The notes below the pieces were generated by a model that saw only the letters and a program-made list of their open reading frames with translations, was not told the origin of the DNA and ran no database searches. A stretch of 64,000 nucleotides of DNA from Volvox africanus (Eukaryota; Chlorophyta; Chlorophyceae; Chlamydomonadales; Volvocaceae), in NCBI GenBank assembly GCA_030268105.1, contig BSDZ01000039.1, positions 1 to 64,000 of the forward strand. The letters are read 5' to 3'. Made by a program: the position numbers and the translations under genes. Numbering within the stretch: position 1 is the first letter of the stretch; each line of letters opens with the position of its first letter. Below, piece by piece: positions 61,101-64,000 of the stretch.

Positions 61101-63731
61101 CTATCGCTTCAAGGACAAGGGTCGCACATGTGCATCGCCTAAATCCTATCCTAATCCGTCTTATCTTGCCTGATGTTTTTTAGCTCCACGTGATGTTTCC
61201 ATCTAGCATTCCTGATCATCACACCTCCTCCCCTCTTCCCTTTCTTGCAGCGACGAGGTGAACCATTTTAGGATCAAAACCGCAACCCCCTAAACCCCTT
61301 CCATTTGTTTTGCGATGCATTTCCATTTTGTACTTTTTCATGCCGGGCTGTCGGACTGCCAAGCTGCCCAGGAGGGTGACATCTTTCGCCTTTGGCCTGA
61401 TTTGTCGTCCACGCACCTCCTCCCGCACTCGTTACCCCTCCCTAGTCGGTCAGAATTTTCGTCCTTCAGTCCTCCGCCCCTTCCTTTCTATCGTTCTGCG
61501 CATCCTTCCTGCTCCCTCCCCTGTAAAAGACCGTGTTGGGTGTATTGTATCTCTCCAAGCGTCGCTATGCGAAGGCCCTGGACCTGTTCTCAGTGGTGGC
61601 TCAGCAGCAGACCGCCTCCGCCGCAGCTGCCAACAACGCCGCCCTTGCCGCCTACCTGGCTGTCACCTCCGACTTTGACGACTCCACCGCTGCCACCCGG
61701 GCCGCCTCTCTCAACCAGCAGCGGGCTCGGGCGGCAATGCTGGCCACAGGGTCCTTCAAGCGCAGAGCGGTGCCCCGGGGTGCTGCCGGAGGAGGCGGCG
61801 CGGAAGGTGTGGAAGGTGCGGTCCGATCGGGGGGGGGGCGGGGTCTTCGGGATTTTGCCCTGGAGGCCGGGAAGATTCCTTGGGGGAGGATTCCCACTCC
61901 CACTCCCACTGAGACATAATTTAATGGTGCCAACATTTCCTGGTGCTAACGTCGCCCTGTCACTGCTTATCACTGGGAGCCGGTGGTTGAGTTGAGGACG
62001 TGTGGCCGTTGGACAGTCGCTTCGCCTGTACCTGTACCTGCGCACATGAATGCGAGATAGTCCTTCCGCGCACCTCGGTCCTCTTAAGGCGAGGCCCGCC
62101 TACGTACCCACGCAGGAAGTTCATCCTCCCGCGCGGCGACACCCGTAGCCGGCCGCCGCAGCCTGGCTGCCGTCGTACGTAAGGCACGGGAGGAGGCGGC
62201 GGCGGTTGCAGCGGCCACGGCCATGGTAGCGCGGACGCCGACGCTGCCGTTAGCAGCGGCGGCGCCGTCCACACCCACAGGGACGCTGCCGAGGCCGACC
62301 GAGCGGCCTGACAGCGCCTCACGGTACGGTCATCCAATATCCCATATCTTCGTTCCTTGGCGAGTACATGTTTTGGGAAGTGTCAGGCGACGTGCCTCTT
62401 GAGGTCGGGGGTGGGTGGCTATATCTACCTTCCGGCCGGGTCCCCTGGCCATTCCCGCCACTGGCGTTACGAATCTGGCCCGCTCCTGCGCTGGGGTCTG
62501 GGCCCCCCGTTCGGGGGCTACCATCGGTCGCAAGCTTTTTCCGCTGTAGCAACAACAACATCAACATCAATAATATAAGCAACAGCGATAGCGACGGATT
62601 TGCATCGACAGTAAGAACAGCAGGATTGGGGCTGCTGCTGCTGCTTTTTCGGAACTATTTTATTTATATTATTGGACGCATTGGCATGAGCGAGCCGTTG
62701 ATAGGCTGAACAGCTATCATCGCCATCACTATGTTCGCTACTGCCGCTGCCGCTATGATGGCGGATCTTGTTGTGTAATGCGCCGCTGCTCCCACCGCCG
62801 TCTCCCTTCCTCGTCCCTCCCTCCAGGGCTCCCTTCCGTTCCTCCGTTACCTTACCTCCGCTAGCTGCACTGCTGGATGAGGACGTGGCTGCGGACCAGG
62901 GGCCCTTGGTGCCGCCCCGGGTGGGTGGGAGTCGCGTGGGTTTGGAGTCAGGGGGTCGCGTTAACGAATAAAGCGCAACGAAGGGAGAGGAGTTACGTGC
63001 GGGAGTTCGGCCCCACATTTATTGGAATGATCGCATTTCGAAGACTCGTTGGAAGGCGTTGGGACAAATGCGAAGACGTGCCGTGTATTGGTCAGATCTT
63101 CACCCCACGCGCTACCACTACCCTCACCCCCACCACCACCGGTGCCCCCCGCGCCCCTCACGCCTGTGGCTGCGGCTCGCTGGTACCGCCTGTTAAGAGT
63201 TGTATGCGCGCGTGTGTGCGTGGGGGAGGGGTTCGGTTCAGGTTGGGGCCAGCTTGAAAGAAACCACGCTACATAATTTAGACATTTCCCAACCAATCCC
63301 TTGCCCACCTGACCTGTCCCGTGTCATGTCGCCCAGTATGGTCATGCAGCGCGGTGATCCCTGTTGGCTATCCCTTTCAAATCAATTCGGGTATTAATTG
63401 TCGCACCCTGTTCGGGTGTCAATTGTACCACCACAAGCCCTGCCACCATCGCCGCCACCCCATCTGCCCCTATCAGGCCCAATCTCAGGAGCCGGGTGCG
63501 TATCAGCGCAGGTCCCGACCAGGCGAGGGCCACACCCTGGCTGTTGGTGAGGAAGGCGGGTCGGAGGAGGTGTCAAGCAGCAGTAGCTCGGATACAGAGC
63601 GTGGCCCCGGGCGCCCCGAGGCTCCCACCGTGTACCTGCCCGCAAACCCCCGACAGTGGGCGGTGGACATTGTGCGAGATAACGAAGCGCAGACGGTATG
63701 GGAGCCCGAGCAGAGGGCGATACTGGAGCAG
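58198..63731 (+). CDS. TPR-repeat protein, 3' end beyond the window
   Basis: Ten exons in phase: 58198-58309 (ATG), 58535-58602, 58988-59253, 59756-59885, 60362-60513, 60655-60733, 61530-61806 (or 61815), 62116-62323, 62827-62920, 63477-63731 (donor GTGGGA; the gene continues past 64,000). The first 547 residues are covered. Exons 3-7 encode TPR-like helix pairs: EGRHADAEQLLLHCVTAWPD, RPEEALEWYNEVVRLKDCPA, LGQLEEALDDICEAAKGEP, LGYFAEARDDYTAALPLL and LSKRRYAKALDLFSVVAQQQ. An Ala/Pro/Ser-rich linker follows, then a segment with PRQWAVDIVRDNEAQTVWEP. TPRs bind partner proteins, so this is probably an adaptor or scaffold; many algal TPR proteins work in cilia or organelles, but nothing here settles which. 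No signal peptide or membrane helix. Confidence 0.85.
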
Positions 63732-64000
63732 GTGGGAGCGCGGCGGGAAAGGAGGCATGTCTGTATGTGTATGTGTGTATGAGTTTTCATGAACGTGGAT
63801 GGGACGAAAACATGTGGGTTTTGAAGGTTGGAGGAGACAGCTGAAGGCCGGCGGAGGGGATGGGGCAGGGAGGGGTGTTCGTTGGGGTTCTTATATTCGA
63901 GCCCCCATTGGTATTTGGGGGCCATAGCTTACGATGCAGTGAATGAGTTGTAACCAATGGGTGGGAACGTAGTGCCTGCGGAGAGTGTTTACATACATGG

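Overview
This is nuclear DNA from a eukaryote, most likely a green alga of the volvocine type (Volvox/Chlamydomonas relatives). The genes are split by many short GT-AG introns with G+C-rich exons. Two secreted proteins carry serine/proline linkers of the algal cell-wall kind joined to a REJ-like domain. Intergenic DNA is rich in minisatellites and decayed retroelements. The assignment to this group is inference; there is no rRNA or organelle marker. No tRNA, rRNA, CRISPR or bacterial-type operon was seen. Most genes were rebuilt by hand by chaining exons whose GT/AG borders and codon phases agree, so exon borders are predictions.

Layout. 1-5125: a 30-bp G/C-strand-biased minisatellite with a 1,260-bp higher-order period. 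5.1-8 kb: no gene, but LTR-like copies, one a 103-bp solo LTR with a perfect 5-bp target duplication. 7,983-9,294 (-): exons of a type II membrane protein. 9,638-11,695 (-): an unrecognised coiled-coil protein. 11.7-15 kb: only weak coding traces. 15,017-27,583 (-): a 23-exon gene for a predicted 1,462-residue protein whose C-terminal half holds two copies of a helical, EF-hand-like module. 27.6-30.3 kb: mostly empty.

30,277-33,430 and 38,406-41,553 (+): two tandem paralogues (740 and 775 residues). Each has a signal peptide, a Ser/Pro linker, a REJ-like domain, a GAIN-like helical region and a C-terminal GPI-type tail. The DNA between them holds a perfect-arm hairpin, a 411-bp CACTA-type MITE, an AAT microsatellite of about 93 units and a 307-bp solo LTR.

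42.8-46 kb (-): a decayed Ty3/gypsy chromovirus that kept protease, RNase H, integrase and chromodomain but lost the reverse-transcriptase core. 46.6-49.2 kb (+): the 3' end of a second gypsy element (chromodomain, polypurine tract, 3' LTR) split by a 1,782-bp CACTA-like DNA transposon. 49-56 kb: isolated exons, a solo LTR, and an acidic-protein gene behind a TATA box. 56,518-57,895 (-) and 58,198 onward (+): a divergent pair, a 221-residue unknown protein and a TPR protein that runs off the right edge.

The genes do not form a pathway. The connected biology is the tandem pair of cell-surface REJ/GAIN-like proteins and the transposon layers around them.
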